Part shown: in pieces, positions 32,167 to 41,061 of the stretch
How the letters are laid out: each line of letters begins with the position of its first letter
Numbering within the stretch: the first letter of the stretch is position 1
NCBI GenBank assembly: GCA_947625485.1
Contig: CANQOP010000008.1
Coordinates: forward strand, 1 to 64,000
From: an uncultured Clostridia bacterium
GTDB lineage: Bacteria > Bacillota > Clostridia > Oscillospirales > Acutalibacteraceae
Direction of reading: 5' to 3'
Length of the DNA stretch: 64,000 nt
The notes under the pieces: generated by a model
What the model was told of the DNA's origin: nothing
Databases searched by the model: none
Seen by the model: only the letters and a program-made list of their open reading frames with translations
Position numbers and translations under genes: made by a program

Positions 32167-33432
32167 ATGAGTCCGATGAAATCAAGGGAGCTTGCCGACG
32201 GCGTTGTATTCAACAGTATTCACGACAGCCGTTTTAAAACTATGAAGCTCCTTGCTAATATTTTCTTTCCGCTCGACGAGCAGACAGTAGCACAGAACGC
32301 ACTGCTCTGTTATATGCTCGTGCGCTGTTGCGAAAAATATCCCAATTTTACCACAATGTCGCGAAAACTTGGCTCTCTGTACGGAGCAGAGCTAAACGGC
32401 TCAGTGTCAAAAATGGGAGATATGCAGTGCCTCAATATCGAAGTCAGCGGTCTTGACGACCGCTATACCATTAACGGCGAGAGTGTGAGCAAACAGCTCG
32501 GAGAGCTTTTATGCGAGGTTATTTTTAATCCTAAAATTAGTGACAATCTATTTGACGAGGAGGATATGCAGCAGGAAAAGCGCCAATTGCTCGAGATGAT
32601 TGATTCCGAGTTTAACGATAAGCGCGTGTATGCGTCACAGCGGCTTATTGAGGAAATGTGCGCGTCCGAGCTTTACGGCGTAAAGCGATGTGGAACAAAG
32701 GAGCAGATTGAGGCTCTTACAACCGCCGATATGTATAATGCGTGGCTGAATATGCTCAAAAACGCACATTTTGAGTTCACATTTGTGGGTGACGGCAATT
32801 ATGAAGACGTCGCAAGTATAATACAAAATTCTTTTAAAAAAATAAAAAGAACTCCTGTAGAGCTTTCTACAGACGTAATATATACTGCTTTTGACGAGAA
32901 TGAAGTTGTTGAAGAAATGGACGTAGCGCAGTCGAAGCTCGAAATCGGATTCCGCACAGCCTGTGCCGAGCCTGAGGAGGAAGCGACCGCCACACGCCTT
33001 ATGTGTGCTATTCTCGGCGGTACGGCTACCTCGAAGCTGTTCACTAACGTACGAGAGAAAAAGAGCCTTTGTTACTACTGCGTCAGCCGTTTCTATCGTC
33101 TGAAGGGTATTATGGTCGTTGAGTCGGGAGTGGAAACAGCCAATATCAAAGCGGCAAAGGACGCTATACTCGCCGAGGTTGAGGATATGAAAAACGGAAA
33201 AATTGATGATTTTGAGATAGAGTCCGCAAAGCTTGCCATAGTAAACAGCTTTTACGAAGTAGTCGATACAGTCAGCGGTATTGCGAACTGGTACAGCACT
33301 CAGCTTATGGACGCGTCCGTTGATACGCCCGAGCAGGCGGCTCAGAAAATAAACGCTGTGACGAAGAAGCAGATAATCGCGGCGGCGAAAAAGCTTCAAC
33401 TTGACACAACCTATATACTCAAATCAATGTAA
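32167..33432 (+). CDS. yfmF: YfmF-like M16 family protein (non-catalytic partner)
   Basis: A 421-residue M16-peptidase-fold protein without the HxxEH zinc motif, as is usual for YfmF, the inactive half of the YfmF-YfmH pair. In Bacillus the pair is linked to modification of elongation factor P. The motif RLMCAILGGTATSKLFTNVREKKSLCYYC marks the M16 C-terminal domain. It is followed 12 bp later by the catalytic partner, so the heterodimer is encoded in order. No unusual ribosome site is seen; the start ATG follows a weak GGAG. Confidence 0.85.
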   Translation: MSPMKSRELADGVVFNSIHDSRFKTMKLLANIFFPLDEQTVAQNALLCYMLVRCCEKYPNFTTMSRKLGSLYGAELNGSVSKMGDMQCLNIEVSGLDDRYTINGESVSKQLGELLCEVIFNPKISDNLFDEEDMQQEKRQLLEMIDSEFNDKRVYASQRLIEEMCASELYGVKRCGTKEQIEALTTADMYNAWLNMLKNAHFEFTFVGDGNYEDVASIIQNSFKKIKRTPVELSTDVIYTAFDENEVVEEMDVAQSKLEIGFRTACAEPEEEATATRLMCAILGGTATSKLFTNVREKKSLCYYCVSRFYRLKGIMVVESGVETANIKAAKDAILAEVEDMKNGKIDDFEIESAKLAIVNSFYEVVDTVSGIANWYSTQLMDASVDTPEQAAQKINAVTKKQIIAAAKKLQLDTTYILKSM

Positions 33433-33444
33433 GGCGGTATAAAT

Positions 33445-34722
33445 ATGAATAATATCACAGAAGTAAAATCCGACCGAACAGGCGATAAATACTATAAGAT
33501 AGACCATAACTCGGGACTTACAATTTACCTCTATCCGAAGCCTGAATATAACTCGAAATACGCGATATTCGGCACGCGCTATGGAAGCGTTAACAACGCA
33601 TTTTCGCTTGACGGCGGCGATATTAAAAGAGTACCCGACGGAATTGCCCACTACCTTGAACACAAGATGTTTGAGTGTGATGACGGCGACGCATTTGTGA
33701 AGTATGCAAAAACCGGCGCGAACGCAAACGCATATACCTCCTTTGACAAGACATGCTATCTGTTCAGCTGTACCGAGAATTTTGACGAGAGCTTTGAAAT
33801 TCTCCTGGACTTTGTTCAAAGACCGTATTTTACTAAGGAAACAGTCGCAAAGGAGCAGGGTATAATCGGTCAGGAAATCCGTATGTACGACGACTCTCCC
33901 GACTGGCGTGTGATGTTCAATGTCCTTGAAAACATGTATCACAATCACCCCGTGCAAATTGATATTGCAGGCACGGTGGAGTCGATTGCAAAAATCACAC
34001 CGGAGTTATTGTACGACTGCTACTACACCTTCTATAACCTCAATAATATGGTGCTCTGCATTGCGGGCGACCTCACGGTCGAGGATATTTTGAAAACAGC
34101 CGACAAAATGCTCAAGCCCTGCGAAAAGCACATAATAAAAAGTATTTTTGAGGACGAGCCTTACGAGGTTGTTAATAGTTATGTTGAGCAGAAATTTCCT
34201 GTTTCTCTTCCTCTGTTTAATCTCGGCTTTAAGGAAAAGGCTCACGATGTGGGACAAAAGGAACTAGCCGAAATCGAGATTATAATAAGCGTTTTATCTT
34301 CTCCCGCGTCAAAGCTTTATAAAATACTCGACGACGCAAAGCTTATAAATCAGAACTTTGACAGCGAATACTTCAACGGACAGGGCTATAACGCCGTTCT
34401 TTTCAGCGGAGAGTCCCGAGCGCCGAAGGAAGTCGCAGAGATTATTAAGAATTATATTACCAAGTTAAAGCAGAACGGTATTTCAAAAGAGGACTTTGAG
34501 ATTGCAAAGCGCGAGGTGTACGGAGACAGTGTTTCCGCCCTCAACTCGGTCACGAATATAGGAAATTCTCTTGTGGATTTTCACTTTGAAAACGTTGATA
34601 TTTTCGGAATAATCGACGATATTGCGGAGTGTACGCTTGACGACGTTAATTACCGACTCAGACAGATGCTCGACACAGATAACACAACTTTATCTGTCGT
34701 TCTTTCTCAAGGGGAGGCTTGA
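33445..34722 (+). CDS. yfmH: YfmH-like M16 zinc peptidase
   Basis: A 425-residue M16 protein with the inverted zinc motif HYLEH at 69-73 (GIAHYLEHKMFE) and the further glutamate region around NMYHNHPVQIDIAG. It is the metal-containing partner of the preceding YfmF-like protein; in Bacillus the pair acts in EF-P modification. An AAGGCGG site precedes it. The lgt gene starts 3 bp later. Confidence 0.88.
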   Translation: MNNITEVKSDRTGDKYYKIDHNSGLTIYLYPKPEYNSKYAIFGTRYGSVNNAFSLDGGDIKRVPDGIAHYLEHKMFECDDGDAFVKYAKTGANANAYTSFDKTCYLFSCTENFDESFEILLDFVQRPYFTKETVAKEQGIIGQEIRMYDDSPDWRVMFNVLENMYHNHPVQIDIAGTVESIAKITPELLYDCYYTFYNLNNMVLCIAGDLTVEDILKTADKMLKPCEKHIIKSIFEDEPYEVVNSYVEQKFPVSLPLFNLGFKEKAHDVGQKELAEIEIIISVLSSPASKLYKILDDAKLINQNFDSEYFNGQGYNAVLFSGESRAPKEVAEIIKNYITKLKQNGISKEDFEIAKREVYGDSVSALNSVTNIGNSLVDFHFENVDIFGIIDDIAECTLDDVNYRLRQMLDTDNTTLSVVLSQGEA

Positions 34723-34725
34723 TAT

Positions 34726-35595
34726 ATGTATAATGTAAGCTTTCCCTTTTTAGGGCTGGAATTTAATGTAAATCCAATTGCGGTTTCTTTTGGATCGTTT
34801 AAAATTCACTGGTACGGTATAATTATTGCCTGCGGACTTATTCTCGCGCTCGTGTATGCGTACTTCTCTGCACAACGCTTTCAGGTAGACAGAAACAAAC
34901 TTTTCGACTGCGTTATAGTAGGCATTATCACAGGTATAATCGGAGCAAGAGCATACTATGTGCTCTTTAAGCTCGATTACTATATAGCTAATCCTGCCGA
35001 GATAGTAATGATTAATAACGGCGGACTTGCGATTTACGGCGGAATAATAGGCGGAATAATAGGCGGTTGTATCACCGCTAAAATTCTTAAAATAAAGATT
35101 ATGCCCATTCTTGATGTTGCGGTGCTCGGCTTTCTGATAGGGCAGGGAGTCGGACGATGGGGCAACTTCTTTAATCAGGAGGCGTTCGGTACACAGACGA
35201 ATCTCCCTTGGGGAATGATGAGCGAAAATACCGCTTTTAAAACCGTGCATCCGTGTTTTTTGTACGAATCTCTCTGGTGTCTTTTAGGATTTGTAATTCT
35301 GCATTTTCTCAGCAAAAAATTTCAGAAATACCCCGGTCAGGTTTTTTACTGGTATCTCGTATTGTACGGATTTGAGCGTATGATAGTAGAAGGATTGAGA
35401 ACAGACAGCCTTTACCTGCCGTTTTCACTTTTTACATTAGACTTAAAAGTGTCACAGCTTTTATCGGCAGTGATTTTTGTGCTCGGAATCGTGCTTTTGA
35501 TTGTAAACAAAAAAAAGGAGGATAAATTTTATGACAATTATAGACGGAAAAAAGGTGTCCGCACAGGTAAAAGAGCAGGTAGCAAAAGAAAATAA
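34726..35595 (+). CDS. lgt: prolipoprotein diacylglyceryl transferase
   Basis: A 289-residue polytopic membrane enzyme that transfers diacylglycerol to the lipobox cysteine of prolipoproteins. The Lgt signature GRWGNFFNQEAFG is present (around 144-156), along with IHWYGI, GLAIYGGIIGG and an R-rich cytosolic tail. The tail overlaps the folD start by 65 bp in another frame, so the last 20 or so residues (from about KKKEDKFYD) are encoded within folD. AGGGGAGG precedes the start. Confidence 0.9.
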   Translation: MYNVSFPFLGLEFNVNPIAVSFGSFKIHWYGIIIACGLILALVYAYFSAQRFQVDRNKLFDCVIVGIITGIIGARAYYVLFKLDYYIANPAEIVMINNGGLAIYGGIIGGIIGGCITAKILKIKIMPILDVAVLGFLIGQGVGRWGNFFNQEAFGTQTNLPWGMMSENTAFKTVHPCFLYESLWCLLGFVILHFLSKKFQKYPGQVFYWYLVLYGFERMIVEGLRTDSLYLPFSLFTLDLKVSQLLSAVIFVLGIVLLIVNKKKEDKFYDNYRRKKGVRTGKRAGSKRK

Positions 35596-36379
35596 GGAGC
35601 TTTTAGCTAAGGGTATTACCCCGGGCCTTGCGGTAATTCTGGTCGGCAATGATCCTGCGTCTAGGGTGTACGTAAACAATAAGAAGAAGGCTTGCGAGTT
35701 TGTCGGATTTAAGTCCGAGGAGTTCGCGCTTCCTGCAACTACGACTCAGGAAGAGCTTTTATCACTAGTTGAAGAGCTTAACGAGCGCAGGGATATTAAC
35801 GGTATCCTCTGTCAGCTTCCGCTCCCTAAGGGACTCGACGAAAACGCGGTTATTGAGGCTATCAGTCCTCTCAAGGACGTTGACGCGTTCCATAAACAGA
35901 ACGTAGGACGTATTATGATAGGCGATTACGATTTTCTTCCCTGCACACCTGCGGGTATTATGGAAATGCTCCGCGCATACGATATAGACGCGGACGGCAA
36001 AAATTGCGTGGTTATCGGCAGGAGCAATATTGTAGGCAAGCCGATGGGTATGCTCCTTTTGCACGAGAACGGTACTGTTACTATCTGCCACAGCCACACC
36101 AAAAACCTCAGCGAAATCACTTCTAAAGCAGACATTCTTGTAGCCGCTATCGGCAAGGCAAAGTTCGTTACAGCCGATATGGTAAAGGATGGCGCTGTCG
36201 TAATTGACGTAGGTATGAACAGGGACGAGAACGGCAAGCTCTGCGGCGATGTTGACTTCGAGAATGTTAAGGAGAAGTGTTCCTACATAACTCCCGTACC
36301 GGGCGGCGTAGGTCCGATGACTATAGCTACTCTTATGAAGAATACTTTAAAGGCGGCTAAGCTGCAAAATAATCTGTAA
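35531..36379 (+). CDS. folD: methylenetetrahydrofolate dehydrogenase/cyclohydrolase
   Basis: A 282-residue bifunctional FolD of normal length. It has the substrate lysine in SRVYVNNKKKAC, the motif QLPLPKGLDE, the NADP loop VIGRSNIVGKPMG and the C-terminal PVPGGVGPMT. It interconverts 5,10-methylene-, methenyl- and 10-formyl-tetrahydrofolate. AAAGGAGG just before the ATG lies within the lgt coding region, and the two frames overlap by 65 bp. It is followed by the rplU leader. Confidence 0.93.
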   Translation: MTIIDGKKVSAQVKEQVAKENKELLAKGITPGLAVILVGNDPASRVYVNNKKKACEFVGFKSEEFALPATTTQEELLSLVEELNERRDINGILCQLPLPKGLDENAVIEAISPLKDVDAFHKQNVGRIMIGDYDFLPCTPAGIMEMLRAYDIDADGKNCVVIGRSNIVGKPMGMLLLHENGTVTICHSHTKNLSEITSKADILVAAIGKAKFVTADMVKDGAVVIDVGMNRDENGKLCGDVDFENVKEKCSYITPVPGGVGPMTIATLMKNTLKAAKLQNNL

Positions 36380-36387
36380 ATAAACTG

Positions 36388-36496
36388 TTGACAAAATATA
36401 CCGCTTTGTGATATATTATATAAGCCGCGTATTGTGGGCTGAAAGTGTTTTTGAAACCGCCTACGAATAGCGAGTCTAAAAAAGGATGGTACTAAT
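36388..36496 (+). promoter_or_regulatory. promoter and L21-type ribosomal leader
   Basis: TTGACA (36388-36393) and TATATT (36412-36417) are spaced by 18 bp. The following 75-nt leader contains GCCTACGAATAGCGAGTC near 36459, which resembles the conserved L21 leader element of Firmicutes that binds ribosomal protein L21 for autoregulation. The match is by eye and not tested against a covariance model. Confidence 0.55.
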
Positions 36497-36805
36497 ATGT
36501 ACGCAGTTATTGAAACAGGCGGCAAGCAGTACAAGGTTGAGCAGGATCAGATTTTGTTCATCGAGAAGCTTGCGGCTGAGGAGAAGGACGTTGTAACGTT
36601 TGACGTTGTAGCGCTCGGCGCTGACGACGGTATCAAGGTCGGCTCACCTTACGTTGAGGGAGCTAAGGTTACAGCGGAAGTATTAAAGAACGGTAAGGGA
36701 AAAAAAATCAGAGTGGCTACCTATAAGCCTAAAAAGGGCGAGAAAAGAACTCTCGGTCACAGACAGCCTTACACAAAGGTACAGATTAAGTCTATCGAGG
36801 CTTAA
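36497..36805 (+). CDS. rplU: 50S ribosomal protein L21
   Basis: 102 residues, the usual length, starting [18 protein letters not shown] and with the conserved [19 protein letters not shown]. It is first in the conserved rplU-prp-rpmA order. AAAGGATGG precedes the ATG. Confidence 0.96.
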   Translation: MYAVIETGGKQYKVEQDQILFIEKLAAEEKDVVTFDVVALGADDGIKVGSPYVEGAKVTAEVLKNGKGKKIRVATYKPKKGEKRTLGHRQPYTKVQIKSIEA

Positions 36806-36807
36806 TC

Positions 36808-37119
36808 GTGATTAACGTAACATTTTATAAGCACACGGACGGCTTTTCGGGGTTTGAGTTCAGCGGTCATTCCGATTACGCTGAAAGCGGATTCGATATT
36901 GTCTGTGCGGCGGTGAGCTCGGCGGCTTATCTGACGGCAAATTTGCTTTCTGAAAGTTTTGGCGTGAGCGCGAATGTTACTGTATCAGACGGTTATATGA
37001 AACTGACCGCCGAAAAGTCTGATAATGCGGACCGTATTATTAATGGTCTGTATCAGCATCTCCTCCAACTGGAGGACCAGTACACAAAAGATATTAATGT
37101 AAAAATTACGGAGGTGTAA
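36808..37119 (+). CDS. prp: ribosomal-processing cysteine protease Prp
   Basis: 103 residues with the catalytic H21 and C33 in [24 protein letters not shown]. Prp removes the N-terminal extension of ribosomal protein L27, encoded just downstream. It begins at a GTG 2 bp after rplU, consistent with coupled translation. Confidence 0.92.
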   Translation: MINVTFYKHTDGFSGFEFSGHSDYAESGFDIVCAAVSSAAYLTANLLSESFGVSANVTVSDGYMKLTAEKSDNADRIINGLYQHLLQLEDQYTKDINVKITEV

Positions 37120-37123
37120 GGTA

Positions 37124-37408
37124 ATGCTTAAAATAAACATCCAGTTATTTGCTCATAAAAAAGGTATGGGTTCCACAAAGAACGGCCGTGATTCCGAGTC
37201 CAAGCGTCTGGGAGCTAAGCGCGCAGACGGTCAGAAGGTGCTTGCAGGCAACATTCTCGTTAAGCAGAGAGGAACTCACATTCACCCGGGCGTGAACGTA
37301 GGTATCGGAAAGGACGACACACTTTTTGCTAAGGTTGACGGTGTTCTTCGTTTTGAGCGCGTAGGCAAGGACAGAAAGCGTGCAAGCGTTTATCCGGCAG
37401 AGCAGTGA
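37124..37408 (+). CDS. rpmA: 50S ribosomal protein L27 with Prp-cleaved N-terminus
   Basis: 94 residues. The first ten, [10 protein letters not shown], form the extension removed by Prp before HKKG, as in other Firmicutes. The rest shows [15 protein letters not shown] and [17 protein letters not shown] precedes the start. It ends the rplU-prp-rpmA transcript. Confidence 0.95.
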   Translation: MLKINIQLFAHKKGMGSTKNGRDSESKRLGAKRADGQKVLAGNILVKQRGTHIHPGVNVGIGKDDTLFAKVDGVLRFERVGKDRKRASVYPAEQ

Positions 37409-37419
37409 TAATTGCTTTT

Positions 37420-37441
37420 AAGGGTGGATTTTTCCACCCTT
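37420..37441 (+). terminator. terminator after rpmA
   Basis: An 8-bp stem AAGGGTGG/CCACCCTT with a 6-base loop and a following ATTTTTG. Confidence 0.75.
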
Positions 37442-37538
37442 ATTTTTGTTTATAAAGGACTCCTATGTTTTTATGATAAACATAATAAATGATTATTTTA
37501 GAGTTTCTTGTTAAAAATACTAATTGGGAGGTGCAGAA

Positions 37539-38810
37539 ATGTTTGTAGATACCGCGAAAATTTTTGTCAAGGCGGGCGACGGCGGAGACGGTGCTGTAGC
37601 TTTCCATAGAGAAAAGTATGTTGCTGCGGGAGGTCCCGACGGCGGAGACGGAGGACGCGGTGGAAACGTCATTTTTCAGGCTGATGTAAACATTTCCACT
37701 CTTGCGGATTTCAGATATAAGAGAAAATACGTCGCTAAAAAGGGAGAAAACGGCAAAGGCGGAAGATGCCGCGGCAAGAACGCCGAGGATCTTGTAGTCC
37801 GCGTTCCTCTTGGAACTCTCGTAAAGGACGCGAACACAGGAAGAATCATAGCCGATATAAGCACAAAAGAGCCTGTTGTTATAGCGAAAGGCGGTAAAGG
37901 TGGCTGGGGAAACCCACACTTCGCAACGCCCGTACGTCAGGTACCGAGATTTGCAAAGCCCGGTCTGCCGGGTGAAGAATTTGAGGTAACTCTGGAGCTC
38001 AAGCTCCTTGCGGACGTTGGACTAGTGGGGTTTCCGAATGTCGGAAAATCTACGCTTGTTTCCGTGGTTTCCGAGGCTAAGCCCGAAATCGCAAACTATC
38101 ATTTTACAACAATTACCCCTGTTCTCGGCGTTGTGTCAATGGGTGAGGGCAACAGCTTTGTTATGGCGGATATTCCCGGTCTTATCGAGGGCGCGTGGCA
38201 GGGAGTAGGTCTGGGTCATCAGTTTCTCAGGCACGTTGAGCGTTGCCGTATGCTTGTGCATATTGTAGACATCAGCGGTTCTGACGGCCGCGACCCATAC
38301 AACGATTTTAAGGTCATAAACAGCGAGCTTGAGAAGTTTAACCCGGGGCTTGCGAAACGCCCGATGATTGTTGCGGGAAATAAGTGCGATATGTGCACCG
38401 ACGAGCAGATTGAGGAGTACAGGAAGTATATCGAAAAAATGGGTTATGACTTTTTCCCGATTATGGCGGCTATCCGCTACGGAGTTGACCCTCTGCTAAG
38501 TAAAATTCAGGAAATGCTCAGCAAATTACCGCCGATAGAGCGTTATGAGCCCGAGCCTGCACCCGCAGTCAGCGCTGAGGATTTTAACGACCATAGTGTG
38601 AAAATCACGAAAGTTGACGGTATTTATAATGTTGAAGCGAAATGGCTCTACAACGTTATGCGTTCAATTAATTTCGACGACTACGAGAGCCTTAACTATT
38701 TTCAGAATGTCTTGATGAAGAACGGCGTTTTTGACGCTCTGAGAGACGCCGGTATAAACGAGGGAGATACCGTTTCTCTCTACGACGTCGAGTTTGATTT
38801 TGTGGAGTAA
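37539..38810 (+). CDS. obgE: GTPase Obg (ObgE/CgtA)
   Basis: A 423-residue ribosome-assembly GTPase. It has the glycine-rich Obg fold (about 1-155), a G domain with GFPNVGKST, TTITPV, DIPGL and NKCD motifs, and a C-terminal OCT domain. The ATG at 37539 is chosen because GGGAGG lies 9 bp upstream; a TTG at 37524 precedes that site. It usually lies after rpmA, as here. mrnC follows 3 bp downstream. Confidence 0.95.
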   Translation: MFVDTAKIFVKAGDGGDGAVAFHREKYVAAGGPDGGDGGRGGNVIFQADVNISTLADFRYKRKYVAKKGENGKGGRCRGKNAEDLVVRVPLGTLVKDANTGRIIADISTKEPVVIAKGGKGGWGNPHFATPVRQVPRFAKPGLPGEEFEVTLELKLLADVGLVGFPNVGKSTLVSVVSEAKPEIANYHFTTITPVLGVVSMGEGNSFVMADIPGLIEGAWQGVGLGHQFLRHVERCRMLVHIVDISGSDGRDPYNDFKVINSELEKFNPGLAKRPMIVAGNKCDMCTDEQIEEYRKYIEKMGYDFFPIMAAIRYGVDPLLSKIQEMLSKLPPIERYEPEPAPAVSAEDFNDHSVKITKVDGIYNVEAKWLYNVMRSINFDDYESLNYFQNVLMKNGVFDALRDAGINEGDTVSLYDVEFDFVE

Positions 38811-38813
38811 ACT

Positions 38814-39206
38814 ATGCAGAGTTTATCAGAGAAAAAAACCAACCCGAAGTTACTTCCACCGCAGACGCTCGCCTTTATCGGCGACAGCGTGTATGACATA
38901 CTTGTACGCGAGTATCTCATAAATGAAGCTATTCGACCTGTAGGAGAACTCAATAGCCGAAAGGTAAAGCTCGTTAACTGCGAAAGTCAGGCTAAGGCTG
39001 TAGAGAGGCTTATGCACGTGCTCACAGAGACAGAGATTTCCGTGTATAAGCGCGGGAGAAATGCTTTTACAAAACATACTCCGAAAAACGCTGAGGTCGC
39101 GGATTATCACGCCGCAACGGGACTGGAGGCGTTGTTCGGATACCTCTATTTAGACGGAGAAATTGAAAGGATAAACGAACTTTTTAATATTATTATCTCT
39201 ACATAA
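38814..39206 (+). CDS. mrnC: mini-ribonuclease III
   Basis: A 130-residue RNase III catalytic domain without the double-stranded RNA-binding domain. The motif LAFIGDSVYDILVREYL carries the catalytic acidic residues, and GLEALFGYLYL gives the second signature. Mini-III matures 23S rRNA ends in Firmicutes. The ATG lies 3 bp after obgE. Confidence 0.92.
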   Translation: MQSLSEKKTNPKLLPPQTLAFIGDSVYDILVREYLINEAIRPVGELNSRKVKLVNCESQAKAVERLMHVLTETEISVYKRGRNAFTKHTPKNAEVADYHAATGLEALFGYLYLDGEIERINELFNIIIST

Positions 39207-39235
39207 TTCTGATTTAGAAAAATAAGGGATATAAT

Positions 39236-40087
39236 ATGGTATTTAAAAAAATAAAAGATTACACTATAATAGCAGTAGGCGCGCTTATGTACGCCTCGTC
39301 GGTAGTTATATTTACCGCACCGAACAATATAGCGCCGGGAGGCCTCACAGGTATAGGCACGCTGCTTAATTATCTTTTTTCGGTACCTATAGGCACGTTC
39401 ATACTTGTTATGAATGTGCCGTTATTTTTAATCGGCTATAAAACCCTCGGAAAAGGTTTCATTTTAAAAACAGTAATCGGCACGGTTTTTACCTCTGTAT
39501 TTATTGATTTGCTGACGCCTTTTTTGCCCGAGTATAAGGGCGATATGATGCTTGCCTGCCTGTTTGGCGGATTTTTTAACGGCACGGGACTTGCGCTGAT
39601 ATTCTCGCGCGGAGGTTCGTCAGGCGGAACGGATATAATTGCGGCAACACTGCATAAGCGGTATCCGCAATTGTCCATAGGATATATCATACTCGCGTCC
39701 GACGCAGTTGTAGTCACGGTTGCGGCGTTTGTATACAACAGTATTGAATCGGGGCTGTACGCGGTAATTGCTATTTTTGTAAGCAGTAAGCTTATTGATG
39801 TAATTACCTACGGTACCTCGCGCGACAACGGCAAGTTTATGTTTATTATCACAGAAAATTACGAGGAGATTTTGTCGGCGCTGTTAAACAAGGTTTCTCG
39901 CGGCGTTACTGTCGTAGAGGCGCACGGCGGCTACAGCGGAACAGAGAAAAAACTGCTTTTGTGCGCGCTGCGTCCGCATCAGGTTTTTAAGGCAAGTTCG
40001 GTCACGAAAAGCCTTGACCCAAACGCGTTTATTATCGTCACAACCGCGGGTACAATCAACGGTTTAGGATTCGCAAATCAAATGTAA
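39236..40087 (+). CDS. YitT family membrane protein (DUF161/DUF2179)
   Basis: A 283-residue protein. The N-terminal 200 residues hold five or six transmembrane helices with the motif FTAPNNIAPGGLTGIG and a GGSSGGTDIIA loop. The C-terminal 80 residues form the cytosolic DUF2179 domain (GVTVVEAHGGYSGTEKKLL). The function of YitT proteins is unsettled; transport is suggested. It has no strong upstream ribosome site other than AAGGGAT. Confidence 0.88.
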   Translation: MVFKKIKDYTIIAVGALMYASSVVIFTAPNNIAPGGLTGIGTLLNYLFSVPIGTFILVMNVPLFLIGYKTLGKGFILKTVIGTVFTSVFIDLLTPFLPEYKGDMMLACLFGGFFNGTGLALIFSRGGSSGGTDIIAATLHKRYPQLSIGYIILASDAVVVTVAAFVYNSIESGLYAVIAIFVSSKLIDVITYGTSRDNGKFMFIITENYEEILSALLNKVSRGVTVVEAHGGYSGTEKKLLLCALRPHQVFKASSVTKSLDPNAFIIVTTAGTINGLGFANQM

Positions 40088-40147
40088 CACAATTATCACC
40101 TGTTATTTTTCAATTTTATGCAAAACTTAACAAATTTGTATCCTTAC

Positions 40148-40176
40148 TTGAAAATTTCAACATCATTTAGTATAAT
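40148..40176 (+). promoter_or_regulatory. promoter of the GH25 lysozyme gene
   Basis: TTGAAA (40148-40153) and TATAAT (40171-40176) with 17 bp between them, 21 bp before the ATG. Confidence 0.6.
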
Positions 40177-40196
40177 AATTCGGTGAGGATATATCT

Positions 40197-41003
40197 ATGA
40201 AAAGCTTCGTTATCAAATATAAAAAATTGATAATATTTTCCGCAATTATTCTGGCTTTAGTAATAATATTTACTACAGCAGGGCTTTCTGCTCCATCAAG
40301 AAGTTATTCTAAAATTGTTGACAATATCAGTACGTGCTCCGTTCCAGAAGGAAGGGTTATTTCTCAGGGTATAGACGTTTCACGGTATCAGGGAGATATT
40401 GATTTCGGGAAGGTAAAGGCGTCAGGCTATGATTTTGTGATTATCCGCGCAGGCACTTCACAGGGCGGAAAGGACAAAAATTTTGACGCGTATTACAGCG
40501 GCGCTATAGAAGCGGGTCTTGATGTAGGCTGTTACTACTATACCTACTCAACTACCTCAAAGGAAGCTAAGAGAGAGGCTGAGGAGGTGCTCTCTTATAT
40601 TGAGGGTAAAAGCTTTACCTATCCCGTGTTCTTTGATATTGAACACATTGAGCACCAGTCTTATCAGAGAATAGACGAAAACACAGCTATGATAAATGCT
40701 TTTTGCAAGTGCATTAAGCGCGGCGGTTACTATCCGGGGGTATATACCTCGAATTCTATTTATAATAATTATATTGATGTTTCCAAAGTTTTAAATAAGT
40801 GGGATTTTTGGATAGCAATCTATCGCGATTATACATATTCCTACAACGGCTACAGCGATATTTTTTCTATGTGGCAATATTCAAACATCGGTAGGGTTGA
40901 CGGAATAAACGCCGACGTTGATCTCAACGTGTGCTACGTTGATTATCCGAAAGTTATTGAAGAGTTTAATAATAAACTTACAAAAATTACTAACAGACAC
41001 TAA
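40197..41003 (+). CDS. GH25 family lysozyme, membrane-anchored
   Basis: A 268-residue protein. A single N-terminal hydrophobic helix (about 10-31) anchors or exports it. The GH25 muramidase domain (55-265) has D60 in GIDVSRYQG, the catalytic D147-x-E149 in YPVFFDIEHIE and the C-terminal MWQYSNIGRVDGINADVDLN. It cleaves the N-acetylmuramyl-N-acetylglucosamine bond of peptidoglycan, for remodelling or sporulation. GGTGAGG precedes the start. Confidence 0.92.
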   Translation: MKSFVIKYKKLIIFSAIILALVIIFTTAGLSAPSRSYSKIVDNISTCSVPEGRVISQGIDVSRYQGDIDFGKVKASGYDFVIIRAGTSQGGKDKNFDAYYSGAIEAGLDVGCYYYTYSTTSKEAKREAEEVLSYIEGKSFTYPVFFDIEHIEHQSYQRIDENTAMINAFCKCIKRGGYYPGVYTSNSIYNNYIDVSKVLNKWDFWIAIYRDYTYSYNGYSDIFSMWQYSNIGRVDGINADVDLNVCYVDYPKVIEEFNNKLTKITNRH

Positions 41004-41061
41004 TTTCTATTAAAATAAAGAGTAAAGAGCTTAATTCATTATTATTGGGGGATACATTTTT

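Noticed and set aside
32635-33399. Minus-strand frame of about 254 codons in yfmF
   Set aside because: Antisense shadow of a well-supported gene; no start signal and no family resemblance.
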